A stretch of 64,000 bases of DNA. Source: CAZIUL01 sp964542475. Lineage in GTDB: Bacteria > Planctomycetota > B15-G4 > CAYZWU01. The notes beneath the pieces were generated by a model that ran no database searches, was not told where the DNA came from, and was given only the letters and a program-made list of their open reading frames with translations. This document shows, piece after piece, positions 56,631 through 64,000 of this stretch. Location of the stretch: NCBI GenBank assembly GCA_964542475.1, contig CAZIUL010000019.1, forward strand, positions 7,621 to 71,620. The letters run 5' to 3'. Within the stretch, counting starts at the first letter, position 1; the number at the start of each line of letters is the position of its first letter. The translations under genes were made by a program, and so were the position numbers.

Positions 56631-59369
56631 TTGCCTGATTCACATGAAAAATCAATAAAGACCCTGTTTCTCGTGGATGGTACCGCGCTGGTTTACAGGG
56701 CGCATTTCGCATTCATCAGGAACCCCCTCCTCACATCAAATGGACAAAACGTTAGCGCTACCTACGGCTATCTCCTGTCTCTTCTGCGCATCCTCGATGT
56801 TGAAAAACCATCGCTGTGCGCGGTAGCGTTCGATACTCCCGAACCCACATTCCGCCACAGGAAATACACTGAATACAAAGCCACACGCGAGAAAACTCCG
56901 GATGAACTGGTAGCGCAACTCCCTGACATCAAGGAAATAACGAAAAACCTCGGATTATCCGTTCTGGAGATGCCGGGCTGGGAAGCCGACGATGTGATCG
57001 GAACACTCGCTGCCGAAGCAGCCGGTCAAAACATTCATGTCTTCATGGTTACTGGGGATAAGGATTTCATGCAGCTTGTCACCGAACGAGTTCAAATATA
57101 CAAAATATCAGGATCGGACACCGATTCCATGGTTCATGGCGTTCCTTCAGTCGTCAAGAAGTTCGGTGTGGAGCCGGGACAAGTAATCGAGGTTATGGGG
57201 CTGATGGGCGACTCATCGGACAACATTCCGGGTGTTCCTGGCGTTGGAGAAAAAACAGCAATCAAGCTGATCAAAGAGTTCGAGTCAATCGAAAACGTAT
57301 ACCGCAACCTCGACAACATATCCAGCAAAGCACTGAAAACAAAGCTGGAGAACAACCGTGATCTGGCCTTCTTGTCACGCGAACTTGTCACCATCAATCT
57401 CGACGTTCCTTTGAAAGTCAAAGCCTCCGAACTTGAGATCGCTGAAAAAAACGCGCAGAAACTCCGGGAAACCTGTATCCGTTTCGAGTTCACCTCGCTT
57501 ATCAACCGCATCCTGGAGGGAAACGAATTCGATGACAATGTGAGCAAAAGATATCACATGGTTGACGACAGGAAAGCCTACGAGGACCTGATCAACAGGC
57601 TGAAAGGGGAACAATCCCTTGTAATTGACCTGGAAACCACTTCCCTGAATCCTATCGAAGCAAAAATCGTGGGGATTGCATTATCGGTCAAGGAGGGTGA
57701 AGCCTTCTATCTCCCAGCTAACCTTAAAGAACCGATCTTCGACGAACCCGGCGGAGACATCGACAGGTACCTTCGAGATCTAAGCGAAATACTCTCCAAC
57801 CCGGATGTTAAGATCTGCGGCCAAAACATCATATACGACCTCCTTGTTCTGGACGGCGCGGGTGTCACGTATGTCAACAACGTTGCGTTCGACACGATGG
57901 TGGCCCATTACCTTCTCGACCAGGGCGGTGCCCGGCACAACCTCGATTACCTGAGCCTGAAATACCTGAGCGTCAAAAAAATCCCGACAACAGACCTCAT
58001 CGGTAAAGGCAAAAAACAGATCTCCATGGCCGACGTTCCCGTCGAAAAAGTCAGCGAATATGCGTGTGAAGACGCGGACATGACGTTCCGCCTCAAAAAC
58101 ATATTCGAGCGCGAGCTGAAGGAAAAGGGTCTCATGGACCTTTTCGAGAGCATCGAAATGCCCCTGGCAAGGGTTCTTGAGCACATGAGGAAAAACGGGG
58201 TCAGGATAAATCCAGAAATGCTGAAGGAAATGTCAGGTACGCTTGGCAGCCGCATGGAGCAGGTTACGGAAACAATCTATGATCTCGCGGGGGAGAGGTT
58301 CAATATCAACTCACCCCGGCAGCTCGGAAAGCTGCTCTTCGACAAGCTCGAAATTCAAAAGGAGCTCGGAATCAAAAGGGTTCGCAAGACAAAAACCGGT
58401 TACTCGACCAATGCGGCGGTGCTGGAGACGATGTCATCCCATCCGCTTCCCAGGGCTGTGCTGGAATACCGGCAGCTTCAAAAGCTTCGCTCCACCTACG
58501 TGGAGGCGCTGCCCCTTCTGGTGAATCCATCCACCGGCAGAATTCATGCCTCGTTCAACCAGACAGTAACAGCAACCGGGAGGTTGTCCTCCTCGGATCC
58601 GAACCTCCAGAACATACCCATCCGCACCGATCTCGGCCGCCGGATCCGCAAAGCCTTCATCCCCAGGGATCATGATCACGTTCTCCTATCCGCGGACTAT
58701 TCACAGATAGAGTTGCGAATCCTGGCGCATGTTTCGAGAGACCCCGCCATGATCAAGGCTTTCCGGGAAGGCAAGGACATTCATCGCGACACCGCATCCC
58801 TGATCTTCGATGTTGACCCGGAAAATGTCACATCCGAAATGCGATCCAGGGCAAAAACCATCAACTTCGGAATCATCTACGGAATGGGGCCCCAGAGGCT
58901 TTCCAGAGAGATAGGCATATCTTTCACTCAAGCCCGCGAGTTCATCAGCTCATACTTCGAAGTGTTTTCCGGTGTCAAGGAGTACATCGACCGCACTATC
59001 GACGAGGCACGGAGGACCGGCTACGTGTCCACGCTCCTTGGGCGCAAACGGCAGATCGGCGGGATCAACGAAGTGAACCGGCAAGTGAAAACTATGGCGG
59101 AAAACATGGCTGTCAACACTCCTATTCAGGGAACAGCGGCTGATCTCATCAAAAAGGCGATGATCGACATCTTCAGGGAGATTGTAAACAAGGGCCTGCG
59201 TTCGGCATTGATCATGCAGGTACACGATGAGCTGGTTTTAGACGTTCCGAAACATGAGCTCGACGAGATGAAAAGCATCGTTCGGGAAAAGATGGAATAC
59301 GCCTTGGATCTGCGTGTGCCTGTTATCGTGGACATGGGACACGGTCGCGACTGGCTCGAGGCCCATTGA
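56631..59369 (+). CDS. polA: DNA polymerase I
   Basis: 912 aa from a TTG at 56631 preceded by TAAGG; the next in-frame options upstream do not improve it. 5'-nuclease domain at ~10-290 (FLVDGTALVYRAHFAF). 3'-5' exonuclease ~320-500 with the metal pair Asp333/Glu335 (VIDLETTS) retained, so proofreading is likely. Polymerase domain ~540-912 with DYSQIELRILAHVSRD, AKTINFGIIYGMGPQRLS and QVHDELVLDVP. Fills gaps and removes RNA primers. Convergent with pyrC. Confidence 0.97.
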   Translation: MPDSHEKSIKTLFLVDGTALVYRAHFAFIRNPLLTSNGQNVSATYGYLLSLLRILDVEKPSLCAVAFDTPEPTFRHRKYTEYKATREKTPDELVAQLPDIKEITKNLGLSVLEMPGWEADDVIGTLAAEAAGQNIHVFMVTGDKDFMQLVTERVQIYKISGSDTDSMVHGVPSVVKKFGVEPGQVIEVMGLMGDSSDNIPGVPGVGEKTAIKLIKEFESIENVYRNLDNISSKALKTKLENNRDLAFLSRELVTINLDVPLKVKASELEIAEKNAQKLRETCIRFEFTSLINRILEGNEFDDNVSKRYHMVDDRKAYEDLINRLKGEQSLVIDLETTSLNPIEAKIVGIALSVKEGEAFYLPANLKEPIFDEPGGDIDRYLRDLSEILSNPDVKICGQNIIYDLLVLDGAGVTYVNNVAFDTMVAHYLLDQGGARHNLDYLSLKYLSVKKIPTTDLIGKGKKQISMADVPVEKVSEYACEDADMTFRLKNIFERELKEKGLMDLFESIEMPLARVLEHMRKNGVRINPEMLKEMSGTLGSRMEQVTETIYDLAGERFNINSPRQLGKLLFDKLEIQKELGIKRVRKTKTGYSTNAAVLETMSSHPLPRAVLEYRQLQKLRSTYVEALPLLVNPSTGRIHASFNQTVTATGRLSSSDPNLQNIPIRTDLGRRIRKAFIPRDHDHVLLSADYSQIELRILAHVSRDPAMIKAFREGKDIHRDTASLIFDVDPENVTSEMRSRAKTINFGIIYGMGPQRLSREIGISFTQAREFISSYFEVFSGVKEYIDRTIDEARRTGYVSTLLGRKRQIGGINEVNRQVKTMAENMAVNTPIQGTAADLIKKAMIDIFREIVNKGLRSALIMQVHDELVLDVPKHELDEMKSIVREKMEYALDLRVPVIVDMGHGRDWLEAH

Positions 59370-59379
59370 TCACCAGCAG

Positions 59380-60693
59380 CTACGCTGGTGGTTGTAGAAC
59401 CGAGCCAAGAGGCCCCTTTCTGTCGAGGAAGGCTGTTCGCCCCTGCACGAGCGTTGCCGCCACACGGCCGGTCAGCTCCATCCCGAGGTAAGGGGACAGG
59501 TTGGCCTTCGACAAGAAATCTTCCTCCCGGACGATCCACTTTTCTTCGGGATGGAAAAAGACCAGGTCCGCCGCTGATTTCGGCCTGAGATCTGTTTCGT
59601 TCATGAGCCCATGGATTTTAGCCGGATTTCGCAGGCAAAGGCGCTCCACATCATCAAAACCGATATGCCCCTTTGCAACCAGTGTACACATCAACGGCAG
59701 CAACAGGTCAGCCGATGAGATGCCCGCGGGGACATCATCGAATCCGAGGGTTTTGTCCTCAGGCTTGTGGGGCGCGTGATCGGTGGACACAATCTCCACA
59801 TCTCCTTCCCGCAATGCAGCGAAAAGCCTCTCCCGATCGTGTCCGCTCTTGATTGACGGATACACCTTGAACAGGCCGCCGTTGTCCGCAACATCTTTTT
59901 CCGTGAAAAAGAGATAATGAGGACATGTGCTGCAGGTCACATCCACGCCGCGCGCCCTGGCCTCGGCTATCATGTCTACAGCCCCTGCTGTGGTCACATG
60001 AAACACATGCAGCCTGGTTCCGTATTCTTCGGCAAGCCTGAGCGCTCTCTCAACAGCAACGATCTCAGCAGCGGGAGGTCTTGCCCTGGAAAAAAAGGCG
60101 GGCCCCCTGCCCTTGTACTTTTCGTACTCCTCGCGGATTATGTCGCCGTCTTCGGCATGCACGATCAGGTGGAAGCCTACGCGGGAAGCCAGTTGAAAAT
60201 AGGGACGGATAGTCTCTTCACCGGCGCAACCCTTATCGCCGTGTGAAGGGGCCATGAAAAGCTTTAGCCCCGATGTCATCCCAGCCATCTCGTTCATGTG
60301 ATCCAGCACCGGAGCATCCGCGCTTGCATAGAAACCGATTCTGATTACGGACTTATCCGATGCCATCCGCTTCTTCTCTTCTACCAGCCCCGGAGTCGTG
60401 AGCAAGGGAAGGCTGTTCTGAACCTCGATCACGGTGCCAGACCCGCCGTGAGCGGAGGCCGCGGATCCTGAACGAAAGCCCTCCTTTTCCTCGGCACCGG
60501 GCTCCCTGAAGTGAACATGGTTGTCTATCAGGCATGGCATGATTGCCAGCCCGTTGCAGGGGACCTCCCGCCCCTTTACACCATCGAAATCATTGACATC
60601 GAGGATATATCCGCCGGAGATACAAAGCTTGCCGCTCTCGAACCGGTCTCCTGCCCAGAGAAGGCAATCCGTAAAGGTGACATCCTCAAGCAT
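59380..60693 (-). CDS. pyrC: Dihydroorotase
   Basis: 437 aa amidohydrolase-fold enzyme that closes carbamoyl-aspartate to dihydroorotate. Metal motif DNHVHFREPG, the carboxylated Lys site GLKLFMAPS, HVFHVTT, and the catalytic Asp in STDHAPH are all present. This is the larger PyrC type (class I). Other amidohydrolases of this family, such as hydantoinases, have closely similar motifs. The window also holds pyrD. Confidence 0.92.
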   Translation of the reverse strand: MLEDVTFTDCLLWAGDRFESGKLCISGGYILDVNDFDGVKGREVPCNGLAIMPCLIDNHVHFREPGAEEKEGFRSGSAASAHGGSGTVIEVQNSLPLLTTPGLVEEKKRMASDKSVIRIGFYASADAPVLDHMNEMAGMTSGLKLFMAPSHGDKGCAGEETIRPYFQLASRVGFHLIVHAEDGDIIREEYEKYKGRGPAFFSRARPPAAEIVAVERALRLAEEYGTRLHVFHVTTAGAVDMIAEARARGVDVTCSTCPHYLFFTEKDVADNGGLFKVYPSIKSGHDRERLFAALREGDVEIVSTDHAPHKPEDKTLGFDDVPAGISSADLLLPLMCTLVAKGHIGFDDVERLCLRNPAKIHGLMNETDLRPKSAADLVFFHPEEKWIVREEDFLSKANLSPYLGMELTGRVAATLVQGRTAFLDRKGPLGSVLQPPA

Positions 60694-60719
60694 ACATCAC
60701 ATCCAAAATGAAAACGGTT

Positions 60720-62054
60720 TCAATCGAGAACGCGAACCACAACCAGTGTCAAATCATCATCCACCTCTTGCGGGCTGAACCGATAGACCTCCTCCAGAAC
60801 TATCGAAATGATCTCTTCGGCCGTCCTGGTCCTGTGCTCAACAAGGAGTTTTTTCAAGCGATCCATTCCGAACATCTCCATGCCGGTTCTTCTTTCCAGG
60901 ATTCCATCCGTGTAAAAGGCGAGAAGATCCCCTGGTTCGAGTTCCATTTTATGGGATGCTTTGTACCTGGCACCATCATCCACTCCGAGCGCAATGCCCG
61001 TTCTCTTGAGCTCGAAAAACTCGTTTTTCTCAGGCTTGTAAAGGAGCTGCGGTATGTGCCCTGCGCTCCCATAAACCAGGCTCTTATCAGTGAGATCGAT
61101 GGCCCCCACGAAAAGCGACATGAAGATGTCCAAATCGGTATCGCGTCCCAGCTGATCGTTTATGTATTCCAGAAGAGCGCCCAGACCGAAGTTAAGGTGT
61201 GTCAGCCCTCTCAGCATCGCCCTCACGCTGGACATAACTATGGCAGGTCCGACTCCATGGCCCGAAACATCGCCGACCACCAGTCCGAGCCGGTTGCCAG
61301 GGATTTCGATGAAGTCAAAATAATCGCCGGCAGCGACATCGACAGCTTTCAGCTTTCCCGCGATGTCGAACCCCTTCAATCCCACAGGGTTGTCGGGGAG
61401 CAGTCCCTGCTGTATTCCGCGTGCGATCTCCATCGATTCCTTGAGACGTTCCGTTTCCACATACTCCGCCACAAGCCTGGCATTCTCGATTGTGATGGCC
61501 ATTGCGTTGGCAAGCGCGTCGAAAAACTTGAGATCAGACGGTTTGAATTCACGGGAAGCTATACGACTGTCCACATAGATTACACCCAGTATCCTCTCCT
61601 TGATGGAAAGCGTCACACACATGACCGCCCTGAGCTTCAGGTCAACGACCGACTGCGAAAGATCGGTAACATTGCCGGCTCCCACTTTCAGCAGCACCGG
61701 CTTGCCGGTATTCATGACATCGTTGACCACCCGTGTGGAATACTGGACCTGGCCTGTCACCTCGTTGCCGTCGGCATCCCGGGCCAGTTTTATCCTCATT
61801 TTACCGTCTTGCTGCTTTTGGAAAAGAATGCCCCGCTCAGCACCGACAAGGCGGATCGAACGGTCCAGAATAGTCTGTAACAGGTGATCCGGATCCATAT
61901 TGGAGATGAGTTCCGCCATTGTGTTGAGAAGAGTCTTTACCTTGGCTGTGTCAACACGGTCGTCTCCGGTCAGATAAACCGTGTTTTCCTCCTCGATATC
62001 AGAAGAATCTTCAGGCTCGTCGCCCTTTTTCCCGCTGAAAAAAAACTTTTTCAT
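60720..62054 (-). CDS. GAF-domain PP2C-like (SpoIIE/RsbU) phosphatase
   Basis: 444 aa from ATG 62054 (MKKFFFSGKKG); the ribosome site is weak. Acidic N-terminus, a GAF sensor domain ~60-210 (LQTILDRSIRLVGAERGILF, VMCVTLSIKERILGVIYVD), and a SpoIIE-type PP2C domain ~235-444 with VAAGDYFDF, VVGDVSGHGVG, AFYTDGILE and DDDLTLVV metal ligands. Such phosphatases remove phosphate from STAS-domain anti-sigma antagonists. The divergent gene encodes a STAS protein, the natural partner. No RsbW/SpoIIAB kinase or sigma factor lies nearby. Confidence 0.92.
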   Translation of the reverse strand: MKKFFFSGKKGDEPEDSSDIEEENTVYLTGDDRVDTAKVKTLLNTMAELISNMDPDHLLQTILDRSIRLVGAERGILFQKQQDGKMRIKLARDADGNEVTGQVQYSTRVVNDVMNTGKPVLLKVGAGNVTDLSQSVVDLKLRAVMCVTLSIKERILGVIYVDSRIASREFKPSDLKFFDALANAMAITIENARLVAEYVETERLKESMEIARGIQQGLLPDNPVGLKGFDIAGKLKAVDVAAGDYFDFIEIPGNRLGLVVGDVSGHGVGPAIVMSSVRAMLRGLTHLNFGLGALLEYINDQLGRDTDLDIFMSLFVGAIDLTDKSLVYGSAGHIPQLLYKPEKNEFFELKRTGIALGVDDGARYKASHKMELEPGDLLAFYTDGILERRTGMEMFGMDRLKKLLVEHRTRTAEEIISIVLEEVYRFSPQEVDDDLTLVVVRVLD

Positions 62055-62111
62055 TATCCGTGTTTCACACCTTCCATGTCGGTTAAGCCCTTGTGCCTGC
62101 GGAACAGAAAG

Positions 62112-62123
62112 CGAAACGTTTCG
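62112..62123. promoter_or_regulatory. 12-bp palindrome upstream of the phosphatase gene
   Basis: CGAAAC/GTTTCG, perfect, 58 bp before the phosphatase start on its upstream side. Possible operator; unproven. Confidence 0.3.
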
Positions 62124-62176
62124 ATTGGACATTGTACCAGCCCCGCTCCACCAGGGTCAATACGGTAGGAGAGCTC

Positions 62177-62220
62177 AAGGTTCAGGGTTCAGGACGAGAC
62201 AGTAGAGTTCAGGAGGGTTC
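62177..62220. repeat. GGTTCAGG-type short repeat array
   Basis: AAGGTTCAGGGTTCAGG, then GAGTTCAGG and AGGGTTC, between the phosphatase and the STAS gene. Related to the AGGTTCA array at 34593. Confidence 0.7.
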
Positions 62221-62326
62221 GGTCGCCGCTATAAAATTAGTGTTTACATTACCGGCAGTCAGTGTAAGCTGTTTTTCCGGTGTTGTGTAACGAGACCATC
62301 CTTGTGCGATCAATGGGAGAGGAAAA

Positions 62327-63019
62327 ATGAGGCTCATCAAAGAAATGCGCGGCGATGCTGTTGTTCTCACCTTGAAAGGGGAGTTCGACTCATTCGTATG
62401 CAACCCGTTTCTGGAACAGATGGATAACCTCCTAGCAGCCGACATCAAATACACGGTTTTGAACATGCGGTATGTCAGGTTCATCAACAGCACAGGCATA
62501 GGCAGCATCATCAAAACCAGGGAGAAGCTCAATAAGAAGGAAGGCGACCTCGTCGTTTCCAATCCAAGCAAGTCGGTAAGCGAAGTGCTGCAGAGCCTCG
62601 GACTCATCGATACAATCAAGATCTTTGACAGCGACAAGAAGGCACTTGATTATCTCGATGCAGACGACGGCATCAAGATGAATGAAGGTTCCAACTTACT
62701 TGTGCACTCCATCGGGGAAGGCGGGTCCCCCATAGTAGGACAGATCAAAAAACTCGAAGAAGGCGGGATGCATTTCAATCTGGCGTGTGAGGCTTCCGGC
62801 ATGGCGGCAGGCTCTGAAGTTAAACTGAAATTCAGGCTCCCTCTTTTCGACAAATCACATTATTTCGAGATCAGGGCCGAGATAACCGAAACCGTACACT
62901 CGAAAACAGGCGCGGCGATATCAGCCAAGTTCACCCATATTTCGGATGAAGACCGCAAATCCATCTCTCAGTTCGTAAAGGACATGCAGTTCTTGAAAAG
63001 AGAAGGGAGCCGATCCTGA
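62327..63019 (+). CDS. STAS-PilZ protein
   Basis: 230 aa. Residues ~1-105 form a STAS domain of the anti-sigma-factor-antagonist type (VVLTLKGEFDSF, with FINSTGIG carrying the phosphorylatable Ser position). Residues ~120-230 look like a PilZ domain end (HFNLACEASGMAAGSEVKLKF, then ISAKFTHISDEDRKSISQFV), without a clear N-terminal RxxxR for c-di-GMP. GGAGAGG precedes the ATG. Divergent from the SpoIIE-type phosphatase, its likely regulator. Confidence 0.8.
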   Translation: MRLIKEMRGDAVVLTLKGEFDSFVCNPFLEQMDNLLAADIKYTVLNMRYVRFINSTGIGSIIKTREKLNKKEGDLVVSNPSKSVSEVLQSLGLIDTIKIFDSDKKALDYLDADDGIKMNEGSNLLVHSIGEGGSPIVGQIKKLEEGGMHFNLACEASGMAAGSEVKLKFRLPLFDKSHYFEIRAEITETVHSKTGAAISAKFTHISDEDRKSISQFVKDMQFLKREGSRS

Positions 63020-63085
63020 GAAGCCTCCCAACCGGCTTGATACCCAACGTCTCTTTTTTTCGTTTTGCTTTGTTTCGCACCACAA

Positions 63086-63868
63086 TCAGGTAGCAGCTGC
63101 CACACCTGTTACCGACAGCGCCCCGGCGTCGAGAAGCGCTCTTCCGCAATAGTCCATTGTTGCCCCGGTGGAAATCACATCATCCACTAGCAGCACATTC
63201 CGGCCGTCAACCGAATCTCCTGGAAATTCTCCCTGCATCAGGTGAAGAAATCCGTCCCTGACAGGCCCGAAAACATCACGAACGTTTTCTCTCCTCGACC
63301 CTCCGCCTCCTGTTCCCTGGGGCGCTGTGTTCTGAAGGCGCCTGACTACCCCCTTGAGATAATCAAGGCCCATAAAATCCGCCACCTGGCGTGCGATCAA
63401 CTCCGCTTGGTTATATCCCCTTTCGCGACAGCGTACCGGATGCAGCGGAACCGCAACCACGCACCCGGCAGGATGCGCATCCTGCACCTGTCGAGCACCG
63501 CAAAGGGCAAGAAACGCCAGCGGATACGCTGTGTTGCGTTGTCCGCCGAACTTGAGCCTCAGGATCATGTTGCGCACAACACCCTCGTATGCAGCCCCTG
63601 CTACTGCCCGCCTGAAACCGACAGCCACCCCACGGCATCTCGGACACCGCGAGGGGTCTTCCACATCCGGTTGCCCACAACAGAAGCAGGTATTCCCATC
63701 CAACAGTCTGATTCCGTCCAGACACTGCTCACAGAAAAGCGAGGTTAATCCGATGCTGTCTCCTGCCGGCGGATTAAACGGAGATCCGCACCCCCAACAC
63801 CTCGGAGGAAAAAGGAAATCCAGACTACAGTCCAAGAACTGTTTTACCGCATGTTTCAGGCAGTTCAT
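63086..63868 (-). CDS. comF: ComF-family phosphoribosyltransferase-like protein
   Basis: 260 aa. Two N-terminal Cys pairs (CWGCGSPF, CEQCLDG, CFCCGQPD, CPRCRG) form the double zinc finger of ComF. The phosphoribosyltransferase fold follows, with RERGYNQAELIARQVA and the PRPP loop VLLVDDVISTGATM. In naturally competent bacteria ComF helps process incoming DNA; many non-competent species carry it too. Its ribosome site is not strong. Confidence 0.93.
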   Translation of the reverse strand: MNCLKHAVKQFLDCSLDFLFPPRCWGCGSPFNPPAGDSIGLTSLFCEQCLDGIRLLDGNTCFCCGQPDVEDPSRCPRCRGVAVGFRRAVAGAAYEGVVRNMILRLKFGGQRNTAYPLAFLALCGARQVQDAHPAGCVVAVPLHPVRCRERGYNQAELIARQVADFMGLDYLKGVVRRLQNTAPQGTGGGGSRRENVRDVFGPVRDGFLHLMQGEFPGDSVDGRNVLLVDDVISTGATMDYCGRALLDAGALSVTGVAAAT

Positions 63869-63950
63869 TACGAGATGATGACGGAGTATGAAAAGGCAGG
63901 TTACTGGAACTGTTCATTTCATCGGAGCAATTCAGGCTTTCTGTCTTCTG

Positions 63951-64000
63951 TCTTGTCGGACTTACCTGAGACGTCCGACTCTATCCGACATAGACACTAG
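63951..64000. repeat. TGTCGGAC-type repeat, copy at the right edge
   Basis: TGTCGGAC (63954-63961), then GTCCGAC and TCCGACA follow, forming a 7-bp inverted pair. The copy may continue outside the window. Belongs with 36450 and 45187. Confidence 0.6.

Noticed and set aside
60708..61880. 390-aa plus-strand frame opposite the phosphatase gene
   Set aside because: Antisense to a conserved GAF-SpoIIE gene with full motifs; no independent support.

Overview
The window is a stretch of bacterial chromosome, densely coded on both strands and moderately GC-rich. It carries housekeeping genes (polA, secA, uvrB, uvrC, metK, ahcY, lspA, pyrC, pyrD, xerD, comF, ATP-type PEP carboxykinase) and many secreted or membrane-anchored proteins without a clear family. 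A Kdo transferase (waaA), a Bat operon, signal peptidase II and a pseudopilin point to a Gram-negative envelope. The set (complete Bat operon, TM-anchored zinc-ribbon proteins, HEAT and TPR exported proteins, cobalamin-type radical SAM enzymes, short-form AhcY) fits a PVC-like or other uncultivated Gram-negative lineage. The phylum cannot be settled from the sequence alone. No tRNA, rRNA, CRISPR array, prophage or intact insertion sequence was seen.

Layout. 1-8.3 kb: a sugar kinase/UGPase-like fusion cut by the left edge, a secreted three-domain FKBP isomerase, an S41-type protease-like protein and an STT3-like GT-C glycosyltransferase. 8.4-19.4 kb: one long translationally coupled operon for a Bat/MoxR system (MoxR ATPase, DUF58, PpiC/SurA-like foldase, membrane-anchored accessory protein, BatA, BatB, BatC, BatD, BatE). 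19.4-21.9 kb: a stand-alone unit with a long non-coding leader, a secreted protein and a strong terminator. 21.9-25.6 kb: a radical SAM enzyme divergent from a diverged PEP carboxykinase. 26-37.7 kb: a minus-strand run, in transcription order dksA-like, lspA, pyrD, response regulator, secA, waaA, metK, ahcY, pseudopilin, secreted hypothetical. 37.8-43 kb: xerD facing uvrB-uvrC. 42.8-48.8 kb: two zinc-ribbon/TM proteins, a NIL-domain protein, a HEAT-repeat exported protein and an exported unknown. 49.1-56.2 kb: EpmA-like synthetase, second radical SAM enzyme, coiled-coil membrane protein, NhaC-type antiporter, TPR protein and a small Cys-rich protein. 56.6-63.9 kb: polA, pyrC, a GAF-SpoIIE phosphatase divergent from a STAS-PilZ protein, and comF.

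The most unusual non-coding signal is a set of dispersed repeats between genes. One is a CTAG-bounded palindromic family (full or half copies at about 25.65, 30.16, 48.87 and 52.27 kb). It abuts a separate 166-bp inverted-repeat element, sharing one CTAG, and in one place supplies the last codons and stop of a gene. A second family is built on TGTCGGACATGTC palindromes (36.45, 45.19 and 63.95 kb). The third is short AGGTTCA-type arrays (34.6 and 62.18 kb). The strongest functional signals are the foldase-containing Bat operon, the kinase/nucleotidyltransferase fusion, the diverged PEPCK, and the divergent phosphatase/STAS-PilZ pair, which joins partner switching to possible c-di-GMP sensing.
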